Assembly: GCA_030340625.1 (NCBI GenBank)
Contig: JAOPHQ010001774.1
Span: 1 to 64,000, forward strand
Reading direction: 5' to 3'
Length of the DNA: 64,000 nt
From: Merluccius polli
Lineage: Eukaryota > Chordata > Actinopteri > Gadiformes > Merlucciidae
A program made the translations under genes and the position numbers. Positions 1 through 9,842 of the stretch are shown here, piece after piece (position 1 is the first letter of the stretch; each line of letters starts with the position of its first letter). A model generated the notes under the pieces. That model saw only the letters and a list, made by a program, of their open reading frames with translations, ran no database searches and was not told where the DNA came from.

Positions 1-253
1 ATTATAGAGGGCGATCATTTTCCAGATAAAAAATGTAAACAACAAATGTATAAGAACTGTCCTTAACTCAATCTGCTTCCCTTCACCACTTAAAAGAAAA
101 CATATATCCAGAAATTTACAAAAAAGGACCATAAAGATAAGAACCAATTACCTCTCTTTTCCACGTTCCTCCCAAAGTGAAAGAAGTCCACTTTAAAATG
201 TTGTATGAGATGTATCCATGTAATGACTTCTTAATCAAAGATTTAATCTTGAT
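1..253 (+). pseudogene. LINE ORF2 C-terminal fragment
   Basis: This is the end of a Tx1/L1-like LINE ORF2. It matches the segment ending at 47137, including the same abrupt end after the codons for DLILI and the same junction into the AT-rich repeat. Small indels break the frame, for example an extra base near 40 and another near 113. It is the left edge of block X1, the paralogue of the block starting near 46.9 kb. The rest of the LINE lies outside the window. Confidence 0.75.
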
Positions 254-770
254 TTGATGTAGAACAGGACAAACAGGGGCAGCTATAGCAGAGCATTGTA
301 CATTACGGCGGGGCCTGACCACATAATGATGCAGTGGCCTATAATAATAACAATAATAATAATAATAACAATAATAATGATAACATTAATAATAATAATA
401 ATAGTGATCATATTAATAATAGTTACAATACTATTATTATTATTAATAATAATAATACCGATAACAGCAATAATAATAATAACTTTAGATTTTAAATATA
501 GTAGTGTATAAATACATCACTTTATAAATATAATAATATAACACATCAATAACACATTAACACACGCACATAGGCTTACTACATCTACACCCGCGCACTC
601 ACGCATGAACTTACACACCGCCGAAGGCTTTGTTTCATCATGCTGTGTTTTCATGATCACATAACACTAAAACTTTCCTAACTATTTATCATATAGCCTA
701 CAGTATATGTCTATGTAAAGTAAATGCATATAATATGTCAAATTATGCTGTGCTTACTGGCAACTGTTTG
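243..770 (-). repeat. ATT-rich interspersed repeat, copy R1 (inverted)
   Basis: An approximately 0.7-1 kb family occurs about twelve times in the window. Read in its forward orientation, it begins near a TCTAAATTAATAAA stretch. It then has a GTGTG-rich segment, a long (ATT)n/(AAT)n tract and a conserved GC-richer end (CACTGCATCATTATGTGG onward). This copy is inverted. The Ile-rich open frames inside it come from the (AAT)n tract and are not genes. A hAT element interrupts it at 771. Confidence 0.8.
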
Positions 771-1573
771 CAGTGTTGTTTCTACATGTAAAAAAACAGG
801 TGGGGCTAGGCTAATTTATTTTTTATTTTTTAAATGACGTACCAGCGTCCGTGACGTCACCCGTTTGTTTTCACAGTCGTGGTGATCTTTGTAGAGGTTG
901 ACTCCGCCTGCTCCCGGCTATCCTGCACAACACAGGACTGTATGTAAAAATCTAGTTCAACATCTGACCTGTGGAAGGCAGTAATACGCTAAACAGCGTC
1001 TAAACCTATCAGTAAACCAAGCTAATGTGGAGGGGGTATTAGAATATATTCAAACAAATTACGGGCCTTTTAAATTTGTTTGAAATTCATTTTTTGAAAA
1101 AGTTACAGCCCGAATATATTACAAATAAAATTGGTAATTTCATAAAAAAGCAAAAGTATTTCAAAATAGAGATTGAGCTTTCTTCAATGGTCTAACATAC
1201 ATGTCAGTGTCCCACCATGCTGTTTGTAGCCCTGGCTTGGTGTGTCCCATTCCTCTATTCAGCCCTCAGCTCCACCACAAGGAACTGTGGAAAGATAACC
1301 AGGACAGCAGGCAGGTACTGGGGCTCAACCATTACAAATAAAATATACTTTAACACTATTCAGTATGCTGGGCTTTAGGTTTTTGAACTAAGCGACTTAT
1401 CCATGTATCATATATATTTAATTAATAAAGTACATTAGTGCAGCTTTTAATCTTTTATTTCTGACATCAAAACACATTGCAATGATGAAAGTATAGTTTT
1501 TAAAAGGTTTTTAAACTTTAAACTAAGCTTCCACAAACCTAAAATGACACGAGTGCAAACAGCTGTAAGAGCT
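771..1573 (+). mobile_element. hAT element left part, copy A (non-coding relic)
   Basis: It starts CAGTGTTGTTTCTAC directly after ACTGTTTG, which is the 8-bp target duplication seen intact around the paralogous element at 12223-19361. It matches 12223-13025 and 47659-48458. The sequence contains a CRE-like TGACGTCAC near 853 but no coding frame. It is cut by the fold-back element at about 1574, and its right end is missing. Confidence 0.7.
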
Positions 1574-2592
1574 TAGCCTGGCAAGCCAGACCCACATCAG
1601 AAAGATGTAAGGTCTGGCGCAGCTCCATTGGTAGTGTGGGCGGGATAAACGGTTGTCTTTCAAGTTCCCTCTGCACAATAGGATAGCGCTACAACCAATC
1701 AGAGCAACGAAGAAGGTGACTTAGTCAGAGCGACGGCTCTGACTACGTAATTAATCAAAACTCCTAATACATCTTTCTTTTCGAGGAAAGACTTCAGTGC
1801 CGTTCTTTGTTCTTTTCTCAAATAAAATGTTAACTTCAAGTCTCGAAGAGTCGCGGCCAAAGCCGAGTGGAGAGACAGCCGTTCGCCAGCAGCAGCAGCC
1901 ATTGTTTACCTCTAACACGGAACCGTCGCAACTCTGTCGTCATGGTAGCCCGGCTTTCGACTCCGCCCCTCACGCTGTGATTGGTCTGACATACTTTGTG
2001 TTTCCAGCACCAAAAAGCCGACGGAGCCGTGCTAGACTAGCCTGGCTCCGCCCGCCTACGTACTTCCGCTCAATTTTCATTTCACTTCAGTACTAAGGTC
2101 TGGCTAGCCTAGCCCTAACTAGACCTTGGTACTCATTACATTCATACTAAAGGTCTAGCAGTGCTGTAGAGACAAACGATGTCTCACTGGAAGGCGGGTG
2201 CTGTTGAAGTTTAAAACCTATTGGCTCTGCCCAGTGCCACTCTGGATCTGCCTTAACCAATCGCTAACGTTTGGTCGTGACGTATTTCATGCGCCAGAAA
2301 CCACGTTGCGCGCAGTATACAAACGGCAGATGCAGTGAGCATTAGCATTAGCCTGGTTCCGCCCGCCTCCGTACTTCCGCTCAATAACTGAAATTCGCGC
2401 ACGACCTCTACGTCACTGTTCTCAGGCCACGCCTCCTGTTCGCTGATTGGAAGGCACATTTGAGGGAAAAGACATCGTTCTAACATACAGCACCGCCAGA
2501 CCTTAGTGCTGAAGTGAAATGAAAATTGAGCGGAAGTACGTAGGCGGGCGGAACCAGGCTAAGGTCTGGCGGTGCTGTATGTTAGAACGATT
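1574..2592. mobile_element. Fold-back (palindromic) DNA element, truncated copy A
   Basis: GC-rich sequence with repeated inverted blocks: AGCCTGG...GGTCTGGC and CCGCCCGCCTACGTACTTCCG occur in both orientations. The fuller paralogue at 48459-49840 shows two long inverted arms. This copy stops after GTTAGAACGATT and joins Harbinger sequence. On the minus strand, 1902-1699 reads as a 67-residue frame with KEQRTALKSFLEKKDVLGVL. This resembles the Q-motif region upstream of the Walker A box of RecQ-like helicases, but the Walker A box itself is absent. I infer a leftover first exon of a helicase-bearing transposon. Confidence 0.6.
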
Positions 2593-2632
2593 ATAAACCA
2601 AACCATCAACGCGCTCTTTAGACCACATATCA

Positions 2633-2733
2633 ATTCAATTAAATTCAAACTTTATTAAGGACACATCTCATGAAAGGTCCATAACACCAACACAACACAA
2701 TAATAATAAAATAATAAAAATAGAATAAAAAAT

Positions 2734-2806
<73 letters not shown>

Positions 2807-2938
2807 AATATACACACACACACACACACACACACAATTCCACAATGATCATATATTTACATACAGGTAGAAGAGCTGACAGAGCTCAGTTCAAAGTTGG
2901 TTAAGGCTGAAATAATACCATTAATATCATCCAACAGT
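2633..2938 (-). repeat. LINE 3'-tail insertion with (AC)n(AT)n(AC)n microsatellite
   Basis: AAATTCAAACTTTATTAAGG followed by ACACATCTCATGAAAGGTCC resembles the reverse complement of a fish non-LTR retrotransposon 3' end. It interrupts the Harbinger transposase. The microsatellite lies at about 2731-2836 and explains the Cys/Val and Tyr/Ile repeat frames here. The same insertion, with a shorter microsatellite, is at about 50565-50840, so it predates the block duplication. Confidence 0.55.
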
Positions 2939-3030
2939 TTATTCGGTTTCCTTTGGACAATCAACAACTACACATGATCAAAGCCAACTTCATGGCAATT
3001 GCAGGTATGGCCGGTGTGGTCGGTGCTGTT

Positions 3031-3493
3031 CATAGACATATATACTGTACATAGACGCCTCATGACGTGATGGAACGTAACCCAGCGTCGCCGCCATATT
3101 GGTTGGGTCTCCTCACTCTAGTCTAGCATAGGAGTCAACGGGAGAGCTATGCAGTATGTTGTGCAGCTTACGGCGCAGTATTGACACCAGATCGCGTAGG
3201 ATTACCTTTCACAAGTAAGATTGAACAATAATTCTTATTATTTAAAAATAAATAAATAAATGTGTCCTGTATCAAAAATAAATCTCTGCCATTTGTAACA
3301 AACCAAACCGTGTGAAAATCCGGTAAAAATTCGGGGAGTTATGCTTATTATTGTAGTTGGGGATACGCCTTCCTCCATAGAAATGAATGCACTGGGGGCG
3401 CACTGGGTCCCCTGCCAAGATGGCGGCCGCGCTGCTACGTCAGCTCTAACGGGCAGCGTCAGTCTATGAGGCGTCTATGTATATATGTCTATG
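3031..3493. mobile_element. MITE-1, 463 bp, with 9-bp target duplication
   Basis: It starts CATAGACATATATAC and ends ATATATGTCTATG, with approximately 30-bp terminal inverted repeats that also include GACGCCTCAT / ATGAGGCGTC. GGTGCTGTT flanks it on both sides (3022-3030 and 3494-3502), and removing one copy restores the Harbinger reading VVGAVDGTH. A 9-bp duplication points to a Mutator-like mobiliser, which is inference. Relatives lie at 28685-29137, 32276-32716 and 50926-53409. At 3043-3049 it carries TACTGTA, a Tc1-type excision footprint (see findings). Confidence 0.75.
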
Positions 3494-4537
3494 GGTGCTG
3501 TTGACGGGACGCACATATAAATAATTGCGCCATCAAAAGATGAGGACGTGTCAATAGAAAGAAAGTACATTCCATCAACACGCAGATTGCTTTTGATGCA
3601 ACTTTTAACATTCTTGATGTTTGTTGCAAAGTGGCCTGCAGGGTCTACCCATGATCCGCGTATTTTAATGGGGAGCGGTCTGAGGCGTGAGGCACCGTGT
3701 ACCAGTTGGGTGTCTTGCTGGGTGACAGCAGCTATCCCTGCAAGACGTCTTGACACCCTATCTCAGTCCACAACTGGGAGCACAGTTAAAGTATAACATG
3801 CAAGTGATTACGCAGATTACGATTAGTCCTATGCGTAAAAAACATCGTATTAGCTCTTTGTCGCCTTTTATTTGTTGAATCCATATTTATTATTGTTTGC
3901 TGTGTTCTTCCATATATGTTAGGGCACACAAAAATACACAAAATCTTGTGGAGAGAGGATGTGATCACAGTGATCACTGTATGCGCCATTCTCCACAACC
4001 GGTATGGGCTTTTATTAAAAGTGTTGAATAGTGGAGATATGCTCATTGGATAATAGTTTGCAGGGTGCTTTTAATTGCCTCCTTGAATTAATGCAATTTA
4101 CGTATTTTTATTGTTTTTATTGTTTATCTCTCTCTTTAACGTGCATATAGGCTACAACGTCATTATCGTGGTCTGCACAAACTTGTCATCATGCGTGTAT
4201 TCTGCTAACTGCACTGTCCATAACTATTTGATAGGGATGTCTAGCCGAGGCTACTTCCTTGTTCTTCGGTGATTTAGTGGGCTCGTTTCCACAGAGACCG
4301 CCTGCTCTGAACAACCAATCACCGTACTGACCGCTTCCAAACTCGTGCACGAGAATCGACGTAATCCATAGCAACGGCGCGTCACTCTTAGCTCACTCTT
4401 AGTGATTTATCCTTAGTATGAGTAGGTCTCAGCGGCTTTGTGAATAACTTTTAAGAAAAAACTCCTACGTAAAATGTTTTAGCGCGAGTTAGGAGCACTC
4501 CTAGCGGTAAGATAAAATGCTTTGTGAATACGGCCCC

Positions 4538-5355
4538 AGATGTCTAAATTAATAAAAGACAGTTGTTTATACATTAAGCAGCAGAGCGTACTTTTTTGCA
4601 AAGCCATCCTCTGTAGGCTAATATAAAAAAATATAATACAAACAGTTGCCAGTAGCACAGCATAATCTGACATATTATATGCATTTACTATACACACATA
4701 CTGTAGGCTAAATGATAAATAGTTAGGAAAGTTAGGTGTGTTATGTGATCACTTGGAAAACACAGCATGATGAAACAAGTCCATCGGCGATGTGTAAGTG
4801 CATGCATGAGTGCGCGTGTGTGATGTAGTAAGCCTATGTGCGTGTGTTAATGTGTTATTGATGTTATAGGCCTATTATTATATTTATAAAGTGATGTATT
4901 TATACATTACTATATTTAAAATCCAAAGTTATTATTATTATTATTGCTGTTATTATTATTATTGTTATTACTAATAATAATAAGAGTATTATAACTATTA
5001 TGAATATGATCACTATTATTATTATTATATTATTATTATTCTTAATATTATCATCATTATCATTATTATTATTATAGGCCACTGCATCATTATGTGGTCA
5101 GGCCCCGCCGTAATGTACAATGCTCTGCTATAGCTGCCCCTGTTTGTCCTGTTCTACAACATTGTTCCATACGCAAAATCAATAAATAAAATCTAAATAC
5201 AGAGTTGCCCAGCAGTACTAACGGTGACTAAATGGTAGTAGACGCAGTAGACGTCAGAAAGTCCGTTTTTTAATTCATGTGACTCAAGTCATATTTCTAT
5301 ACAGACGCGTAAGGGCGGCTTGTAAGGGTGTCCCTGAGGCAGAGCTATAGAGTAA
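4538..5355 (+). repeat. ATT-rich repeat, copy R2
   Basis: Forward copy of the ATT-rich family, nearly identical to 54458-55274. It ends with TCTATACAGACGCGTAAGGG and then runs into the nuclease-like pseudogene fragment. No gene is visible. Confidence 0.75.
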
Positions 5356-5662
5356 ACACATGCACAGAAGTCGATACGGCAAACAATCCCTCCAACCAAG
5401 GCTGCCCTAGAAGAGCATGTCAAGAGAGCAGTATACCAAGGAGGTCACGTGTGGGGTCAAGTGCTGGTGTCAACACCAGAACTACCGTCACCGTGCAAAT
5501 GGGGCTGGTCAAAGACATCTGAGGGGGACTATGAACCCTTCTTGACATGCCTACCAGATGCAGGCCAGTCCAGTTATGAAGGGTTGTGTTGGGCAGTGCA
5601 AGTGCAAAAAAGCTCAGTTACAGTGCACAGCCCTCTGTTTCTGTGAAGGTGAGTGTGAATAG
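5356..5662 (+). pseudogene. C-terminal remnant of FEN1/XPG-like multicopy gene
   Basis: It matches the end of the larger pseudogene at 23545-24898. The pieces are STCTEVDTA-like, then WGQVLVSTPELPSPCKWGWSKTSEGDYEPF, then a cysteine-rich end (QCKCKKAQLQC, CFCEGECE, stop at 5660-5662). Each piece is in a different frame. Only the C-terminal third is present. It sits about 440 bp upstream of the unit 1 start codon, as its paralogue does before unit 7. Confidence 0.7.
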
Positions 5663-5763
5663 TCTTCCCTGTGATAGACCCTTGATTTGGCCTCACTTAA
5701 TTGCAACCGCAGGTCGCAGGTAACTATGAAACTGGGGGAACTTCGTCAGTGGGTCACACCGCC

Positions 5764-5855
5764 TAATTAGGACATCACTGACATCACACATCACTGACAT
5801 CACACATTCCTGTGATTCCTGACATCACATATCTCCATATATGGGCATAAAAGGG
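5764..5855 (+). promoter_or_regulatory. Putative receptor promoter: TGACATCAC array plus TATA-like box, unit 1
   Basis: ACTGACATCAC-type words repeat about four times, followed by ATCTCCATATATGGGCATAAAAGGG. The CATAAAAG at about 5847 could act as a TATA box for a start site about 30 bp downstream. The same block precedes units 2 (inverted), 3 and 7, and unit 4 keeps only the TATA part. TGACATCA is one base from a CRE/AP-1-like site. Function is inferred from conservation among copies only. Confidence 0.5.
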
Positions 5856-6098
5856 ACAATGACTGACAGATTTAAAAAAAACATTTAAAAAGCATAAGGT
5901 GTCATGTGATGACACCAGGAAGTGGAACTGAAAGCGGATTCATCAGCAATAACAAAAATTTGAAAAAAGGGGAAGTAGCTCAACCCGACTACCTCTTCAC
6001 CACCACAGTCCTGGTCATTCACTCGGACTGGTCTCCCCAGCCAGACACATCCCCCCCCCCCCCCCCCCCGGTCCGGTCCGGTCCGGTCTGGTCTGAGG

Positions 6099-8108
6099 AT
6101 GGCTCCTTCCCTGCCGGTCCTCCTCTCCCTCCCGGGCCTCTTCACCCTCTGGGGCCTCCTCACCCTCTGGGGACTTCCAGGTCAGTGGCGTCCCTCCGGT
6201 CTGGTCTTTCACTATGGGGTTAGAGGTGATGATCATCACTATGGAGCCCAGACTGTTATATTAGTAATATTTGCATGTTTTATTTCCAGGAACTCACTGC
6301 ATCACCACGGTGTCCACGGTGTCCAATGTGTCCGTGACGGTGGGGACCACGGTCTCCATCCCATGTCTCTACGCGTCAAAATACAGGAGCCATGTGAAGT
6401 ACCTGTGTAAAGGAAAGTATTGGAATTCATGTACTTATGAAATTAAAACCAACTCCCAGAGTCGTAATTCAGTTTACACCATCTCTGATGACCCTGCAAG
6501 AGACATCTTCACCGTCACCATCAGGAGCCAAGAGGTGGGAACCTCATACTACTGGTGCACCGTGGAGATCGATAATGGGGCTGATGAGGGAGAACAATTC
6601 CAACTAGTTTCAAAAGGTTTGTTTGTTTTATACATTTAGAGAGAGAGAGAGAGAGAGGCACTATATTCATCATCACAATGACAGTAACTGTATTTATTGT
6701 ATTTACCGTTCTCTATAATGTGCACTAAAGTTGAATTATTCCGTGTCAAACGAAGATTTGCATATTTCTCTTGTCATTTTAATACTCTGATATTAATTCT
6801 CTTTCAGGCAACTCCAGTCTGTCTGTGCCTGAGCAGAACATAGTGGCATACGTGGGACAAAGTGTAGATATCTTGTGTTACCATAGAGACCCAGCCCCAC
6901 CACGCTGGTGTAGACTGGAACTGGGCTGGTGTGTGGTGGGGGGGCAGGACGGCGCTGCTGGAGGGGCACATGTCACACTCAACGCCAGCCAGCCGACGCT
7001 GCTGGTGGTTACCGTGAGCGACCTGCGCTTGGAAACCAGCGGCTGGTACATGTGTGTCCAAGGAGACCTCAACATCCCCATGCTTCTCACCGTGACATTG
7101 CCAGCTCCTCCGTCCAGTGAGTATAAAAGTGTTTTTTACCAGTTTTAAACTTTTACACTTTTCAACATTATTTCACCAGTCACTTACAGGAACTTGATTG
7201 GTGAAATTGAGTAACTTTGTTATGTACAACTTTCTGGAGCAACTTCTGACTCTTCAAACATTCAAGACAGGTCAGTTCCCCTTTTGCTCTGCTTGCTTAC
7301 CTCACACATGTATATATTTCATCAGATGGTATTTCATTTGAATGCAATAGAAATTAGTGTTTGTTGTAAAAAGATATATACAAATAAAAATAGGGTTCAA
7401 GTTGTGTTTGAACAGTTCTGTGTGCTTTTTCTTCCCCAGTGAATCCCTTGACCTGAAGATCGTCTTAATGATTTGGGGAAAATTGGTGTTCATTGCATTA
7501 GTTGTATTAGTGGCCCTCTTGGTGTTGTGGATGTTACACAGTACGTCGAAAAATAACTTTCCTTTTCTTCAAAATAAAATGCAAATATGAGAATTTTTAT
7601 TTTGTATTTGCCGATGTCTCTTTGTTTTCCTGTTTATGTTTCTGAAGCACATTTTATTGTTAGCTTTATAATTAGTTTTTAACAAAAACATGTTTTTTCT
7701 TTCAGGACAGGCCAAAATCAAACGTGCAGCAATGACAGTAAGATGAAGATACATTTTGTTTTACGGCCCTACTATCCATAATATCCATACATTTTCTTGC
7801 TACATAAAATGTCGTCTCTTCTCCGATCCAGGGGTCGTCTGAGACCGATGGGGACTTAGTTTACGGTAACGTGGTGGCGATGCAGCCCTGCGCAGCGCGG
7901 CACGTACGTACAAACATAAATCCTCTTCTGGTGATTTATTTAATTCATGAATTTATTGATTTAGTCCTGTATTCTTTCATTCAGGCATCCATTCTTTCAT
8001 TCCTCCCTTTTTTATTCGTTCCTCAATTCATTCATTATTTCCCTTCTTACAGTGAAATTCATTCATTCATTCATTCATTCATTCATTCAGCCAAACCCGG
8101 AGGTGTAG
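6099..8108 (+). CDS. CD300/pIgR-like Ig receptor, unit 1 (2 Ig domains, TM, one ITIM)
   Basis: Likely type I membrane receptor of leukocytes. Exons read from splice signals: signal peptide 6099-6180; D1 6290-6616; D2 6808-7116; candidate stalk exon 7240-7270; transmembrane 7440-7540; tail 7706-7737, 7832-7903, 8091-8108 (TAG). These sum to 972 nt, 323 residues, in frame. D1 has the IPC...YYWC pair plus the extra YLCKG...WNSC pair typical of CD300/pIgR V domains. D2 has ILCYH, WCRLELGWC and GWYMC. The TM segment holds a lysine (WGKLVF). The tail has one ITIM-like motif, LVYGNV. TAG after PNPEV removes the second ITIM seen in unit 3. D1 carries a 3-codon insert (SNV) shared only with unit 7. 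No stop or frameshift lies in the coding exons, so it is potentially functional. Confidence 0.8.
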
Positions 8109-9045
8109 GAAGACGTGACATATACTGCTATTGTCTCCAGACAACAATAAGGTAAATCCTCCATGCCATCAATAGGCTTTACGCTACTACAGTGGTGTAG
8201 ACACACAAGGTCACTCACTATTCTTTGCATATTGTATTATGAGTTTTTATGTGTTGTGTATGCAATATCGATATCGATGTGTCCTCCCTGTAAACTATGT
8301 AGAAATTATCCACTCGTGATTATTAACCACTGTGTTGCCCAGGTCCCCCCCCCCCCCACTCACACACACAACAGAAACAGACGACATACCAACGATGGGT
8401 TTCTCCTTGAAACTGTGTGTGTAAATAATGTTTATTTAAATGGTAGGCCTACATCCTGCAGGCCTAAGTAATCAGTGATCATGCTTAGTGCTAAGAAACT
8501 GTACAAGTCTACCTAAATGAGAGTGCATTGCTTGTTTGTTTATATTAAATAAATTCATTGTTTAAATAGGCTAATGTATTCATTTAGTTATCTGATGTCT
8601 AAATTAATAAAAGACAGTTGTTTATACATTAAGCAGCAGAACGTACTTTTTTGCAAAGCCATCCTCTGTAGGCTAATATAAAAAAATATAATACAAACAG
8701 TTGCCAGCACAGCATAATTCGACATATTATATGCATTTACTTTACATACACACATACTGTAGGCTATATGATAAATAGTTAGGAGTTAGGTGTGTTATGT
8801 GATCATGAAATCACAGCATGATGAAACAAGTCCATCGGCGATGTGTAAGTGTGTGCGTGAGTGCGCGTGTGTAGATGTAGTAAGCCTATGTGCGTGTGTT
8901 AATGTGTTATTGATGTTATATTATTATATTTATAAAGTGATGTATTTATACATTACTATATTTTAAATCTAAAGTTATTATTATTATTATTATTATTAAT
9001 AATAATAGTAGCATCATCAGTATTATTATTAGTATTTATTAATAA

Positions 9046-9079
<34 letters not shown>

Positions 9080-9308
9080 GTCATTATTATTATAGGCCTA
9101 CTGCATCATTATGTGGTCAGGCCCCGCCATAATGTACAATGCTCTGCTATAGCTGCCCCTGTTTGTCCTGTTCTACAACATTGTTCCATACGCAAAATCA
9201 GTAAATAAAATCTAAATACAGAGTTGCCCAGCAGTACTAACGGTGACTTAATGGTAGCAGACGCAGTAGACGTCAGAGAGTCCGTTTTTTAATTCATGTG
9301 ACTCTAGT

Positions 9309-9633
9309 CTGACTCCCTGTGGTCACTAAAGATCCCGTGGCACTCATCGCAAGAGTAGGGGTGCTAACCCCGGTGTCCCGGCCAAATTCCCAACCCGGCT
9401 CTTGTACCATCATGGCCACCTAATCATCCCCTGGTCTCTAATTGGTTAGTTTCATACCTCTCTGCTGAGCCAGTGTGTGGTGAGCGTTCTGGCGCATACT
9501 GGCTGCCGTGCATCACCCAAGTGGGTGCTACACACTGGTAGTGGATAAGGTGTCATATCCCCCCCCCACACACACACACACACACTATGCAAAGCGCTTT
9601 GGGTGTCTTATTATTATTATTATTATTATTAGT
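9309..9633 (+). mobile_element. SINE-like retroposon insertion
   Basis: About 325 bp begins CTGACTCCCTGTGG. It contains GGTGTCCCGGCCAAATTCCC and ends AAAGCGCTTTGGGTGTCTTATTATT, that is, a LINE-like 3' tail with an (ATT)n end. The empty site CTCTAGTCATATTTC is seen at about 41815 and 62640, giving an AGT-type short duplication. No tRNA-like A/B boxes were convincing, so the family is not named. Confidence 0.6.
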
Positions 9634-9679
9634 CATATTTCTATACTGGCGCGTAAGGGTGGCTTGTAAGGGTGTCCCT

Positions 9680-9775
9680 GAGGGTCCCGTCTCTGAGAGT
9701 CCCGTCCCTGAGGGTCCCGTCCCTGAGAGTCCCGTCCCTGAGGACCTCGTCCCGTGGCATGAGGGTCCCGCAGTA
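9680..9775 (+). repeat. Minisatellite of GAGGGTCCCGTCCCT-type units
   Basis: About five imperfect 15-16 bp units of the form GGTCCCGTCCCTGAG. Shorter versions occur at about 41860 and 62690. The long open frame through it is an effect of the repeat. Confidence 0.6.
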
Positions 9776-9842
9776 GGAGTATTAGCTGTTACTGCTGAAT
9801 TATTATTTTTATTTTATTTTACAGCAGTATTTTATTTTATTT

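Larger units (their letters stand above)
2600..4537 (+). pseudogene. Harbinger/PIF transposon, 5'-truncated, transposase broken
   Basis: The right end is GTGAATACGGCCCC at 4524-4537, the inverse of the left terminus GGGGCCGTATTCAC of the paralogue at 50071. Transposase pieces include MIKANFMAIAGMAGVVGAV near 2975-3030, which would be followed by DGTHI after removal of the MITE at 3031-3493. Next comes a HARBI1-like catalytic core near 3503-3660 (RKYIPSTRR / GSTHDPRIL in shifted frames). Relative to the 53.4-kb copy there is a 4-nt deletion near 3550. There is also a TAA at ACATATAAATA where the paralogue has the same stop. It is not functional. Confidence 0.75.
8109..9790 (+). repeat. Receptor 3' flank and ATT-rich repeat, copy R3
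   Basis: 8109-8580 is the conserved receptor 3' flank, with a C-run near 8345, CACACA, and ATAAATTC polyA-like words. Recognisable copies follow units 2, 3, 6 and 8. From about 8581 the ATT-rich repeat runs to about 9790. It is interrupted by a SINE-like insertion at 9309-9633 and ends in a short GC-rich minisatellite. No gene is seen. Confidence 0.7.

Noticed and set aside
296..511. Ile-rich open frames (also at 4900, 34799, 34864, 37462, 41496, 47176, 58362 and 62330)
   Set aside because: They are translations of (AAT)n/(ATT)n microsatellite, repeated wherever the ATT-rich family occurs, with no protein-like composition.
1797..2096. 99-residue plus-strand frame, repeated at 48683
   Set aside because: Lies on the opposite strand of the helicase-like remnant inside a fold-back element; composition is unremarkable and it is repeated only with the element.
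2645..2852. Cys/Val/Tyr/Ile repeat frames
   Set aside because: Produced by the (AC)n(AT)n microsatellite in a LINE tail.
6015..6239. Glu/Gly-rich frames opposite the signal exon (also at 22000, 25300, 33100 and 55950)
   Set aside because: Complement of the CTC-rich signal peptide repeat and C-runs; no independent support.
6804..7061. Open frames on the strand opposite D2 (also behind every other unit)
   Set aside because: Mirror frames of a conserved exon; they recur because the exon recurs, and the sense strand has the splice sites and Ig cysteines.
6825..7148. Single-exon reading of each Ig exon as an independent small gene starting at an internal Met
   Set aside because: The Met codons lie in introns or mid-domain; AG/GT boundaries and matching phases show these are internal exons.
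7871..8155. Frame through ATTC repeats after the second tail exon of unit 1 as a real C-terminus
   Set aside because: GTACGT donor and CAG acceptor define a normal intron here; in unit 1 the retained frame ends in a different phase. Kept only as a note for units 2, 6 and 8.
8270..8360. tRNA or small RNA gene near the receptor 3' flanks
   Set aside because: No A/B box pair or cloverleaf could be drawn; the segment is a receptor flank copied with each unit.
9680..9775. Possible CRISPR-like array or coding repeat
   Set aside because: Units are contiguous and imperfect with no spacers; it is a minisatellite in a vertebrate genome.
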